A DNA stretch of 64,000 nucleotides from Streptomyces sp. NBC_00440 (lineage in GTDB: Bacteria; Actinomycetota; Actinomycetes; Streptomycetales; Streptomycetaceae): contig NZ_CP107921.1 in the NCBI RefSeq assembly GCF_036014215.1, forward strand, positions 434,001 to 498,000, written 5' to 3'. This document shows, one piece after another, positions 16,213 through 26,250 of this stretch. Every line of letters starts with the position of its first letter. Position 1 is the first letter of the stretch. The translations under genes and the position numbers were made by a program. Under the pieces are notes generated by a model. It worked only from the letters and a program-made list of their open reading frames with translations. It had not been told where the DNA came from and searched no databases.

Positions 16213-16479
16213 ATGACCTCCCAGGCAGACTCCCGCTCCGGCGCCGCAGCCGACGTCATGGGCAGCCCCGTCACCACCACGTACCAGGTGTCGGGCATGA
16301 CCTGCGGCCACTGCGAAGGAGCGGTGTCCGAGGAGATCTCGGCGATCGACGGTGTCACCTCGGTCAAGGCGGTCGCCTCCACCGGCCAGGTCACGGTCAT
16401 CTCCTCCGCGGCACTGGATGACGGAGCCGTCCGCGCAGCGGTCGACGAGGCGGGCTACGAGCTCGCCGGCCGTCTCTGA
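16213..16479 (+). CDS. copZ: Copper chaperone CopZ (HMA domain)
   Basis: 88-residue single heavy-metal-associated domain with the Cu(I)-binding loop GMTCGHC and the expected beta-alpha-beta-beta-alpha-beta length, preceded by an 18-residue flexible N-terminus. It would bind cytosolic Cu(I) and hand it to the adjacent P1B-type ATPase. ATG 16213 follows AAGGACG; CsoR-like box 80 nt upstream and copA 111 nt downstream support a copper-inducible operon. Confidence 0.95.
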   Translation: MTSQADSRSGAAADVMGSPVTTTYQVSGMTCGHCEGAVSEEISAIDGVTSVKAVASTGQVTVISSAALDDGAVRAAVDEAGYELAGRL

Positions 16480-16590
16480 CGTTCCCTCCCGCCCGGGGCC
16501 GCTCCGCCCCGGGCCGCGGATCCCACGCCGGTACGCACCGCCCCGCTCATACGGAAGCCGTACGTACCGGCCTCCCCCAGGAGACACGCA

Positions 16591-18852
<2,262 letters not shown>

Positions 18853-18880
18853 CCCCGGCCGCACGGCGGCCTCTCCCGGA

Positions 18881-18900
18881 GCCGGGCGTCGGCGCCCGGC
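18881..18900 (+). terminator. Hairpin after copA
   Basis: GCCGGGCG-TCGG-CGCCCGGC, a perfect 8-bp stem with a 4-nt loop, 29 nt after the copA stop. No U-tract. Confidence 0.65.
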
Positions 18901-19017
18901 GCTAGGGGACCGGCTCACCGTGTCGGACAGCTGATCCGGCTTCCCACTGTCCGGTTGCCCCCTCGTCAGGCAAGCTGTCCATGCCGCTGATATGTCCCAG
19001 CTCACCAAGGAGCCGTC

Positions 19018-19632
19018 ATGTCCGAGACCTTCCACCTTGATCCGGCGAAGACCGCACTTGTCCTGATCGAGTACCAGAACGACTTCACCAGCGAGGGCGG
19101 GGCACTCAACGGCGCCGTGGCCGGAGTGATGGAGAAGACCGGAATGCTCGCGAACACCGTGGCCCTGGCCGGAGCCGCGCGCGCCGCGGGCGTCACCATC
19201 ATGCACGCGCCCATCACCTTCGCCCCCGGCTACGGCGAACTGTCCCGGCACCCGTACGGCATCCTCAAGGGGGTCGTGGAGGGCTCGGCCTTCGTCAAGG
19301 GCACCTGGGGCGCGGCAATCGTGGACGACCTCGCCCCGGCCGAAGGTGACATCGTGATCGAGGGCAAGCGCGGCCTCGACACCTTCGCGAGCACGAACCT
19401 CGACTTCATCCTGCGGAACAAGGGAATCGACACGATCGTCCTCGGAGGCTTCCTCACCAACTGCTGCGTCGAGTCAACGATGCGCACCGGGTACGAGAAC
19501 GGCTTCCGGGTCATCACGCTGCCCGACTGCGTTGCCGCCACTTCCCAGGAGGAGCACGAGAACGCGATCACCTACGACTACCCCATGTTCTCCATGCCCA
19601 TGACGTCGGCCGAAGTCATCGCCGGCCTCTGA
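19018..19632 (+). CDS. Isochorismatase-like cysteine hydrolase
   Basis: 204-residue hydrolase of the isochorismatase superfamily (nicotinamidase/ureidoacrylate-type). The catalytic triad is visible: Asp in IEYQNDF, Lys in IEGKRGLD, and Cys in FLTNCCVESTMRTG. Members cleave C-N or C-O bonds in small amides or enol ethers; the specific substrate cannot be read. ATG 19018 follows CAAGGAG. Its last codons overlap the 3' end of a truncated, oppositely oriented MerR gene, which looks like a rearrangement junction. Confidence 0.92.
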   Translation: MSETFHLDPAKTALVLIEYQNDFTSEGGALNGAVAGVMEKTGMLANTVALAGAARAAGVTIMHAPITFAPGYGELSRHPYGILKGVVEGSAFVKGTWGAAIVDDLAPAEGDIVIEGKRGLDTFASTNLDFILRNKGIDTIVLGGFLTNCCVESTMRTGYENGFRVITLPDCVAATSQEEHENAITYDYPMFSMPMTSAEVIAGL

Positions 19633-19819
19633 CGGTACGCAGCGGGGGGCGGAGCGCGCGGAGGCGCTGGATCAGCCGGAGCCGGGACAGCGCGTCCGCG
19701 GTGTACCTGCGGTGGCCGCCTCGGCTGCGTCCGCTCTCGGGCAGCAGCCCGATGTCGGAGTAGTAGCGGATGGTCTTCACCGGCAGCCCGGTGCGCGCGG
19801 CCGGCTCGCCGATGCCCAC
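19616..19819 (-). pseudogene. Truncated MerR-family regulator
   Basis: 67 residues from GTG 19819 (after GGAGAG). The winged helix-turn-helix is intact (GLPVKTIRYYSDIGLLPES, GGHRRYTADALSRL), but the frame ends shortly after the first post-wing helix; the dimerisation coiled coil and any effector domain of a normal 120-residue or longer MerR protein are absent. The stop lies inside the last codons of the convergent isochorismatase gene. It is divergent from the glycosyltransferase gene that it may once have controlled. Confidence 0.7.
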
Positions 19820-19946
19820 CGTGTTCTCTCCATGTATGCCGTGCCTCACAGCTGGCTGAACCTCCACCACGCAGGAGCCGTTGGCGTCCACGGCGACCGC
19901 CGCCGTCCGGGCGCCCGGGGCAGCGCTTGCCGAGAAGGATCATCAC

Positions 19947-21164
19947 ATGCGGATACTGATCGTCACCGCCGGTTCGCGTGGGGACGTCGCACCGTTCACG
20001 GGCCTGGGGCAGCGTCTGCTGGACGCCGGGCATCAAGCCGCCGTAGCCGCGCACCTGCCCTTCGCAGGACTCGTAGCCGAGTGCGGCCTCGACCACCGAC
20101 TTCTGCCGGGGGATCCGCAGGAGTTGATCCGCGCCCGCGCTCTGGCGACGTCACCGGAGGAGGCGCGGGCGGTGACCTCGGCGTTCTTGGACCGGCTGGC
20201 AGATGGGGTGGTGGCGGCCGTGGCGGAGGGCACCGACCTGGTGCTCACCGCGTTCGGCCCCGCATCACTCAGCCAGGCTGCCGGGGAGGCGTTTGCCATC
20301 CCCGTCGTCGGTACCTATCTCGCGCCGGCCGTTGCCACGAGGGAATTCCCGCTGCCCGGCGTGCCGGGCGCCGACGACTTGGGGCCGGACGTCAACCTCG
20401 CCACGGGCCGGGCGTTGCTGGCGCAGGCCGGAACGCTCCAGGAAGGGGTCCTGACGAGGCTGCGCACCCGGCTCGGGCTGCCCGTCGCCGAGGGGCCGTC
20501 GGGGGCAGGAAAGATCCGGCAGGTCCTCCACGGCTTCAGCCCACGGGTGGTACCGCGCCCGGCGGACTGGCCGTCCGAGGTCGACGTGACGGGTTACTGG
20601 TGGCCTGCCCGGCCGCGAGGTTGGCGGCCGCCGGCCGAACTGGTCGACTTCCTCCAAGCCGGTCCGCCCCCGGTGTTCATCGGGTTCGGCAGCATGGCAC
20701 CGGGCCAGGGGGAACGCTTGGGCGAGCTGGTGGCGGCGGCAGTGGCTCGGGCGGGGGTGCGCGCGGTGGTGCAGGCGGGGTGGGCCGGCCTGAGCGCGGT
20801 CGGCGATGACGTCCTGGCGATCGGTGACCTCCCGCACGACTGGTTGTTCCCTCGCACGGCCGCCGTCGTCCACCACGCCGGGGCGGGCACCACAGCGGCC
20901 GGACTGCGCGCCGGGGTGCCCGCCGTGCCGGTACCTGCCATGGCCGACCAGCCGTTCTGGGCAGCCCGGCTGCACCGGCTCGGAGTCGCCCCGCGACCGC
21001 TGCCGTTCCACGAGCTCACCGCCGAAGCCCTCGCCGGGGCGATCACAGCCTGCATGGCCGATCCGGCCCACCGGCAACGAGCGGTCGAACTCGCGCGCCG
21101 TATCGCCACGGAGGACGGCACCGCCGCGGTGCTGGCCCGCATCGGCGTCGCGTCCGACGGATGA
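19947..21164 (+). CDS. Family 1 glycosyltransferase (MGT/UGT type)
   Basis: 405-residue GT-B fold glycosyltransferase. The N-terminal domain starts with MRILIVTAGSRGDVAPFTGLG and the C-terminal nucleotide-sugar domain carries FIGFGSMAP and the signature HHAGAGTTAAGLRAGVPAVPVP followed by DQPFWA. These features resemble enzymes that glycosylate sterols, macrolides or other lipophilic aglycones. ATG 19947 follows GAGAAGGA; the longer frame to 19881 lacks support. It is divergent from the MerR remnant. Acceptor unknown. Confidence 0.92.
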   Translation: MRILIVTAGSRGDVAPFTGLGQRLLDAGHQAAVAAHLPFAGLVAECGLDHRLLPGDPQELIRARALATSPEEARAVTSAFLDRLADGVVAAVAEGTDLVLTAFGPASLSQAAGEAFAIPVVGTYLAPAVATREFPLPGVPGADDLGPDVNLATGRALLAQAGTLQEGVLTRLRTRLGLPVAEGPSGAGKIRQVLHGFSPRVVPRPADWPSEVDVTGYWWPARPRGWRPPAELVDFLQAGPPPVFIGFGSMAPGQGERLGELVAAAVARAGVRAVVQAGWAGLSAVGDDVLAIGDLPHDWLFPRTAAVVHHAGAGTTAAGLRAGVPAVPVPAMADQPFWAARLHRLGVAPRPLPFHELTAEALAGAITACMADPAHRQRAVELARRIATEDGTAAVLARIGVASDG

Positions 21165-21650
21165 AACCGAGAACGCCCTCACAGGCATCCCCATCGCCCG
21201 CCGCGGAGTACTGCACGGCTCCGGCCCCGGAGTTCACCGATGGTCGTCGAGGGCTCGATCGCCAGGTTCCACGGCTTCCGCGTCTCCGCATCCGCCGAGA
21301 GCGACACGACGACATCCGCGAAGTCTCCTCGGCCGTACCACCTGCCTCATCACCCACCACCACGTCCAACGCCTTTGCCAGGGCCTCTCATAGGCGGATC
21401 AGCCTTCTTGCATTCCACCGGCATCGACCGTTTGGCAATGTCTCCAGCGACAATCCACCGAGAAAGAGAAGGCTGAACGGGATGGCCGCTGAATGGCGGA
21501 ACGCCTGACTCTGACCGGGCCGGTCGATAGGCAACCCGCACCTCGCTCCCTACCCTGTGAGCGAATCGGCGAGGCCAGAATGGGGCAGGCCGCCTTTTCT
21601 GACTCGCGCCGGGAATTCCATGCAGTGGACATCACCATCGGAGAGCACGC
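21165..21650. other. Gene-poor gap with no clear content
   Basis: 486 nt between the glycosyltransferase stop and the Cdh-like gene. Several short frames exist but none has a convincing domain, and base composition is more even than in flanking genes. It may be degraded sequence. The right end must hold the promoter of the Cdh-like gene. Confidence 0.4.
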
Positions 21651-22574
21651 ATGAATGACGACAAGACTTCGAACGACCTGCCTCGGCGTCGGTTCGTGGC
21701 GTTCTCCGGCCTTATCGGTGCGGCGACGCTCCTGACCGGCGTGGAAGCGGCGGCCGGACGCACCGCTTCGGCAGCCTCCCCGATGCACGCGGACCCCGCC
21801 CCCGACACGTGCCCCACTCCACCTCCCGGCGGCACCCCGACCTGCCCCCCTGCTCAGCTCCAGCCCCTCTGCGGAAGCCCTTCCGACAACGATCCGCTGT
21901 GGCGGGACGTCCAGTACTGCACGCAGGGCAAACCCCTGCCCCCCGGGCAGTTCCCTCCCGACTGCCTGAAGGTGACCTCGGACTACGTCGTACTGCACGG
22001 CAGGCCGTCGAGCCAGCACAACTTTCTCCTGACCCCCAGTTGCAGGATCACCGGTATCGAATGCCCGTTCATCGAGACCTCTGGCGCGCCGAATTACTGG
22101 AACGACGCATGGGAGAACGCCCGGAGCGGAGGGAGCGTCCCCGTGCAGTATCCCAATATCGGCTTGGGGATCAACTCGCAGAGCGCCCGGTTCCTCGACC
22201 AGTTGCACATTCACATGGCCGGCGTCCGGGCGAGCACGCAACGGCGGCTGCAGCAACTGGAGATGACGGGACGCATGGCCACCAACCCCGCGCAATGGGC
22301 CGCCGTGAAGTACCAGGTACCGGTCACGGGCTCGGACGGGACGGGGGACCGTACGTACCGGGCCCTCAGGCTGCCCAGTCTCGGGGTGAATCTCTTCGCG
22401 CAGTTGCAACAGTACGTGGTGAAGCCGAACGGGCTGAGCATGGCGAACCAGACACTGATCGTGGTGCCGAAGATGACGGCTACGGGATTCGCCGGGGCTT
22501 TCTACGTCCTCAACAGCGACTCTTCGCTCCACGACGGCACGAATACATGTGACCACCTGCTCGTGTACAGCTGA
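21651..22574 (+). CDS. CDP-diacylglycerol pyrophosphatase-like protein (Cdh/HIT-like), Tat-exported
   Basis: 307-residue exported protein. The N-terminus has a twin-arginine-type signal (PRRRFVAFSG followed by a hydrophobic stretch and ASA), then a Pro/Cys-rich linker with several cysteines. The core matches the Cdh family: NDAWENAR, IGLGINSQSARFLDQLHIHMAG with a HIT-like His-x-His motif, and the RALRLPS and LIVVPKM strands. Cdh cleaves CDP-diacylglycerol to phosphatidate and CMP in enterobacteria; secreted relatives may act as general nucleotide-linked pyrophosphatases. ATG 21651 is preceded by GGAGAG. The neighbours are a gap and an IS remnant, so context is uninformative. Confidence 0.85.
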   Translation: MNDDKTSNDLPRRRFVAFSGLIGAATLLTGVEAAAGRTASAASPMHADPAPDTCPTPPPGGTPTCPPAQLQPLCGSPSDNDPLWRDVQYCTQGKPLPPGQFPPDCLKVTSDYVVLHGRPSSQHNFLLTPSCRITGIECPFIETSGAPNYWNDAWENARSGGSVPVQYPNIGLGINSQSARFLDQLHIHMAGVRASTQRRLQQLEMTGRMATNPAQWAAVKYQVPVTGSDGTGDRTYRALRLPSLGVNLFAQLQQYVVKPNGLSMANQTLIVVPKMTATGFAGAFYVLNSDSSLHDGTNTCDHLLVYS

Positions 22575-22579
22575 GCCCT

Positions 22580-22715
22580 CTGCCGGTTCCCGCCGATGAG
22601 CGTGACGGCGAGCGGGGTCCCTTGGCGGTCGACGATCAGGTGATGCTCGGAGCCGGGGCGGCGCGGTCGGCGGGTGAGGGGCCGCCCGCTCCCACAGATC
22701 GTCAGGAACAAGATC
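22580..22715 (-). pseudogene. IS5-type transposase remnant
   Basis: Two pieces of a DDE transposase survive in different frames on the minus strand. The upstream piece reads LVPDDLWERAAP, an N-terminal transposase motif; the downstream piece reads RPGSEHHLIVDRQGTPLAVT and LIGGNRQ, the stretch just past the first catalytic Asp region in IS5-family enzymes. Most of the middle and all of the C-terminus are deleted and no inverted repeats are evident. Confidence 0.75.
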
Positions 22716-22872
22716 AGCACGCACTCCGGACGCCCTGCCGACCAAGATCATCGAGCACGAGACCCGCAGCTGAACTCGTTCCGAAACGATCAGGTAAAGC
22801 GGCTCCGGTTCAGGTTGGGTGATCCGTGCACTGTGAATGACGGCTGCACTCCCGGTGTGTCGCGTCCGGCGC

Positions 22873-23643
22873 TCATCCGGCGCGGGCCACGAGCAGCGGC
22901 TGGAAGAAGCCTGTCTCCTGGGGCAGTCGCCACCCGACGTCGACAAACCCGGCCTCGGCTGCGAGGGCGGCCAGCCGGTCCCGGCCAAGCGCCCAGTAGG
23001 TGGTCCGGCGGACCTGGACTCGCCATTCTCCCCCTGCCGGGATGAGCTGGAAGTGTTCCAAGTCGTAGTGTTCGCCGTCGTCGTGCCAGTGCCAGAGCTG
23101 GAAGGTGACCGTTCGCTCGTCGCCGGCGCCGCCGGTGTTCCGGTGGACCTGTGGCGGCGTGGAAGCAGGGCGGTCGCGCAGCAGGTCGTCGTAGGAGCGC
23201 GTGCTCACCAGCAGGCGACCGGCAGGACACAGTACGCGGCGCATCTCGGCGAGAGCGGCGTGCACATCCTGCTCCGTCAGCAGGTGAGGCAGTGAGTTGT
23301 CGGCGCAGACGACGGCGTCGAACCGGCCGTCGGGGAACGGGAGGCGTCGCATGTCGGCGGCGGCCGTGCGCAGACTCAGGTTCCGCCGGCCGGCCTCACG
23401 GGCAGCGCGGGCGGCGGCGCGGGGACTGAGGTCGGTCCCGGTGACGCGGTGCCCGCGCAGCGCCAGGCCGATGGCCTGCGTGCCGATGCCGCAGGAGCAG
23501 TCGAGCACCGTAGCGCGATCCGGGCCGATCAGGACATCCAGAGCCTCCCCCTGCCGGCGGACGCTTGTGTCCCAGTCCGAGTAGATCAGGTGGTAGTCGT
23601 CAGCGAGATCGTCGTAGAAGTGCGCCACAGGCATCTCAGGCAT
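22873..23643 (-). CDS. Class I SAM-dependent methyltransferase
   Basis: 256-residue Rossmann-fold methyltransferase. Motif I is VLDCSCGIGTQAIGLA with GHRVTGTDLS closing strand 2; the acidic motif IV region is FDAVVCADNSLPHL. The substrate-binding C-terminal half is rich in Trp/His (LWHWHDDGEHYDLEHF). The type is similar to small-molecule or glycine-N-methyltransferase-like enzymes; the acceptor is not evident. Divergent from the ECF41 module across 203 nt. The gene ends next to the transposase remnant. Confidence 0.92.
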   Translation of the reverse strand: MPEMPVAHFYDDLADDYHLIYSDWDTSVRRQGEALDVLIGPDRATVLDCSCGIGTQAIGLALRGHRVTGTDLSPRAAARAAREAGRRNLSLRTAAADMRRLPFPDGRFDAVVCADNSLPHLLTEQDVHAALAEMRRVLCPAGRLLVSTRSYDDLLRDRPASTPPQVHRNTGGAGDERTVTFQLWHWHDDGEHYDLEHFQLIPAGGEWRVQVRRTTYWALGRDRLAALAAEAGFVDVGWRLPQETGFFQPLLVARAG

Positions 23644-23771
23644 GGCCCGAGACTACTGATGCGCCGGAGACGATGATCACCACTGTGCTCGATGGACATG
23701 GGGCTCTGTGCCCAAGGGAGAAGGAGGCGCGGACGTGGACGGGCCAGGGGGCATGCGGGGGCGACGGTGGC

Positions 23772-23798
23772 TGTCACACGCGGGGGCCGGGCGGTGTC
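23772..23798 (+). promoter_or_regulatory. ECF41-type promoter of the CMD-sigma operon
   Basis: TGTCACA (23772-23778), 16 nt, then TGTC (23795-23798). Published ECF41 promoters have TGTCACA at -35 and CGTC at -10 with similar spacing, so this is a match with one change in the -10. It lies about 50 nt before the CMD gene, indicating autoregulation by the sigma factor encoded next. Confidence 0.7.
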
Positions 23799-23846
23799 TT
23801 CATGCCTAACAGCCCCACAAGGGGCGCATATCGAGGAGAGAACAGC

Positions 23847-24425
23847 ATGACGCTGCGTCTGCCGAAGACCGAGCTCCCCGCCGACCTCAAGGAGAACATG
23901 ATCAAGCAGTTGGGCGTCGTGCCCGAGAATGTCGAGGTGCTGTGGCACAGCCCCCGAGCGGCCCAGGACAACCTGGAGTTCGGAGCCAAGGTGGGGGCGT
24001 GGGATGCGGTCGCCCCGGGCCTGAAATCGTTCGCGCACATGGCCGTCGCTTCGCAGGTCGGCTGCAGTTGGTGCCTGGACGTCGGCTATTTCCAGGCACA
24101 GAACGAGAAGCTGGACCTGGCCAGGGCGAGCCAGGTGCCGCGGTGGCGGGAGGCGGACGTGTTCACTGCGCTGGAGCGCGACGTCATGGGGTACGCCGAG
24201 GCGATGACCAACACTCCGCCGACGGTCACCGACGAGCAGTACGCCGCCCTTCTTGAGCGGCTCGGGCTGCCGGCCATGGTGGAGCTCACCGCGTTCATCG
24301 CCTACGTCAACCTGGCGACCAGGGCCAACGTGGCGAACGGGGTCACCTCGCAGGGCTTCTCCGACGCCTGCGAGATCCCGCTGGCCAACCGCCCGGCGAC
24401 GTCCCGCGTCGGGTCCACGGCATGA
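23847..24425 (+). CDS. Carboxymuconolactone decarboxylase / AhpD-like protein
   Basis: 192-residue protein with the CMD/AhpD-like fold. The redox pair is C73-S-W-C76 in VGCSWCLDVG, with the following helix typical of alkylhydroperoxidase-like members; such proteins act as peroxidases or disulfide reductants. ATG 23847 follows GAGGAGAG. Its stop overlaps the sigma-factor start by 4 nt (ATGA), so both are made together. CMD proteins are the commonest neighbours and presumed targets of ECF41 sigma factors. An ECF41-like promoter precedes the gene. Confidence 0.93.
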   Translation: MTLRLPKTELPADLKENMIKQLGVVPENVEVLWHSPRAAQDNLEFGAKVGAWDAVAPGLKSFAHMAVASQVGCSWCLDVGYFQAQNEKLDLARASQVPRWREADVFTALERDVMGYAEAMTNTPPTVTDEQYAALLERLGLPAMVELTAFIAYVNLATRANVANGVTSQGFSDACEIPLANRPATSRVGSTA

Positions 24426-25282
24426 CCGTGGACCCGTGCGTCGCCCACCGCAGCCTGCTGTTCACCGTCGCCTACGAGATGCTCGGCTCCGCGGCCGACG
24501 CGGAGGACGTACTGCAGGAGACCTGGCTGAGGTGGGCCGAAGTCGACCGGTCGCAGGTCCAGGACCCGCGGGCGTACCTCGTCCGGGCCGTCACCCGGCA
24601 GGCGCTCAACCGCATACGCACACTCTCCCGCCGCCGCGAGGACTATGTGGGCGAGTGGCTGCCGGAGCCCCTGCTGACCCACCCCGACGTCGCCGACGAC
24701 GTTGAACTCGCGGAAAGCGTCTCCATCGCGATGCTGACCGTCCTGGAAACGCTCGGCCCCACCGAGCGGGCCGTGTTCGTGCTCCGCGAAGTCTTCGACG
24801 TCCCGTACGAGGAGGTCGCCGAGGCCGTGGGCAAGACCCCTGCCGCGGTTCGGCAGATCGCCCGGCGGGCCCGGAGCCACATCGCCGCTCGGCAGTCACG
24901 CGTCAGCGTGAGCCGGTCGGAGCACAAGGCCGTGGTGGCCCGGTTCGTCACCGCGCTGCACACCGGGCGCATCCAGGACCTGATGGAGATCATGGCGCCG
25001 GACGTGGTCCTCATCGCGGACGGCGGCGGGCTGTCCGGCGCCGCACTGGCCCCCATCCACGGGGCCGACCTCGTGGCGACGATGCTCGCCGGCACCGACC
25101 GGACCGCCTCGGAGACCACGGCGGTGTGGCTCAACGGCGCCTCGGCGATCCGGATCGAATCCGACAGCGGGCGGGCCGCGGTCAGTCTCGTGGTCGAGAA
25201 CGGGCGCATCACCCGGATCTACGCGACGTCCAACCCGGAGAAGCTGACGCGACTCGATGAACCGGCCGACCTCACCAGGTAG
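24422..25282 (+). CDS. ECF41-group RNA polymerase sigma factor (SigJ-like)
   Basis: 286-residue ECF sigma factor: region 2 (AYEMLGSAADAEDVLQETWLRW), region 4 (LGPTERAVFVLREVFDVPYEEVAEAVG) and a C-terminal SnoaL/NTF2-like extension instead of a separate anti-sigma factor. The ECF41 hallmarks are present: YVGEWLPEP between the sigma domains and the extension motif ADGGGLSGAALAPIHG. In this group the extension acts as a built-in regulator. Translation is coupled to the CMD gene, and the promoter at 23772 fits its known recognition sequence. A decayed SDR gene follows; oxidoreductases are usual ECF41 partners. Confidence 0.95.
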   Translation: MTVDPCVAHRSLLFTVAYEMLGSAADAEDVLQETWLRWAEVDRSQVQDPRAYLVRAVTRQALNRIRTLSRRREDYVGEWLPEPLLTHPDVADDVELAESVSIAMLTVLETLGPTERAVFVLREVFDVPYEEVAEAVGKTPAAVRQIARRARSHIAARQSRVSVSRSEHKAVVARFVTALHTGRIQDLMEIMAPDVVLIADGGGLSGAALAPIHGADLVATMLAGTDRTASETTAVWLNGASAIRIESDSGRAAVSLVVENGRITRIYATSNPEKLTRLDEPADLTR

Positions 25283-25392
25283 ACCGTGGCGCGGGTGTTG
25301 CGGGCATGGCGTACCCGGAACACCCGCGCCGGCTCCGTTGTCCTCCGGGACGCTGCCGATGTCCCGCACCCCACTTGTCACTTGGTTCGCCG

Positions 25393-25548
25393 TTCGTCAA
25401 CGGCTCGCTCGCCATCGGTGCCGGAATGCCTGACCGGATCCCGTGGCGGGCGGACTACGTCGAGCCGGTCCGCTTCCTGCTGTCGCCCGCCGCGTCCTTC
25501 ATCACTGGCCAGACCCTCGTCATCGACGGCGGCTCAATCCGGCACTGA
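25393..25548 (+). pseudogene. C-terminal fragment of an SDR oxidoreductase
   Basis: The last 50 or so codons of a short-chain dehydrogenase are recognisable: GAGMPDRIPWRADYVEPVRF, then SPAASFITGQTLVIDGGS at the usual C-terminal end. The Rossmann half and catalytic YxxxK are missing. It lies just after the ECF41 sigma gene and runs into the end of the convergent TetR gene (15-nt overlap). Confidence 0.7.
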
Positions 25549-26139
25549 CACCTCCCGGACACCCGAAGAAGTGTGCCGGGCACGGCTGCTTCCTGCGCTC
25601 GTCAGAATCGCGCTCGCGACAACCTCGAAGAGGCGGTCGGCACGTGGTGCGAGCGAGGGCTGGTCGCCGAGCCAAGCGAGCATGGCGATCAGCGCGAACA
25701 AATCGGCGCCATCGATATCGCTCCGCGCCATGCCCGCGGCCTGGGCCCGGGTGAGGAGCCGCGCACCGGCTGCGCGCAGGGTGACGCACGAAGCGTGGAG
25801 TGCGGATTCGGTGTCCTCGATGGCGGCTGCCATCAGCACGGTCACGCCCCGGTACTCGGTTGTCCAGGCGACGCAGTCGCGCAGCCACGAGACGAGAGCG
25901 TCCTCGGGCGAGTTCGACGTCTCGAACTCGCCTGCCCTTGTTGTCAGTTCGTCGAAGCTCGTGCGGAGCAGGGCATCGAGCAGCGCCTCGCGCGTCGGGA
26001 AGTGCCGCAGCAGCGTCGCGAGCCCGACATCGGCCCTGCGCGCGATGTCGCGCAGTGATACGTCGACGCCTTGCTCGGTGATGGCGGTGCCCGCTACTTC
26101 GAGCAGGTGGTCGCGGTTCTTCCTGGCATCGGCCCGCAT
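25534..26139 (-). CDS. TetR-family transcriptional regulator
   Basis: 201-residue repressor with an N-terminal HTH (residues 10-57: VSLRDIARRADVGLATLLRHFPTREALL) and an all-helical ligand-binding domain. It is divergent from the quinone oxidoreductase gene; the 111-nt region between holds three copies of a CGGATCAGTGG element, which are its probable operators. TetR-oxidoreductase pairs of this kind usually respond to quinones or other electrophiles. ATG 26139. Its 3' end overlaps the SDR fragment. Confidence 0.95.
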   Translation of the reverse strand: MRADARKNRDHLLEVAGTAITEQGVDVSLRDIARRADVGLATLLRHFPTREALLDALLRTSFDELTTRAGEFETSNSPEDALVSWLRDCVAWTTEYRGVTVLMAAAIEDTESALHASCVTLRAAGARLLTRAQAAGMARSDIDGADLFALIAMLAWLGDQPSLAPRADRLFEVVASAILTSAGSSRARHTSSGVREVSVPD

Positions 26140-26154
26140 CTGTCCCTCTTGACT

Positions 26155-26217
26155 ATCCGGATCAGTGGTCCATATATTCGGATCAGTGGTTCACTTATGT
26201 GGACCGCTGATCCGAAT
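26155..26217. promoter_or_regulatory. Triple operator between the TetR and oxidoreductase genes
   Basis: Three 19-nt copies of one element: 26155-26173 and 26176-26194 as direct repeats, and 26199-26217 inverted. The last two, ATTCGGATCAGTGGTTCAC and GTGGACCGCTGATCCGAAT, form an inverted repeat with 2 mismatches around TTAT. Placement fits autoregulation plus control of the oxidoreductase. Confidence 0.75.
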
Positions 26218-26250
26218 AAGCCTACCCCGCAGCACGGACAGGAGAAGACG

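Noticed and set aside
21165..21650. Short frames in the gap before the Cdh-like gene
   Set aside because: None has a domain, signal or plausible ribosome site.
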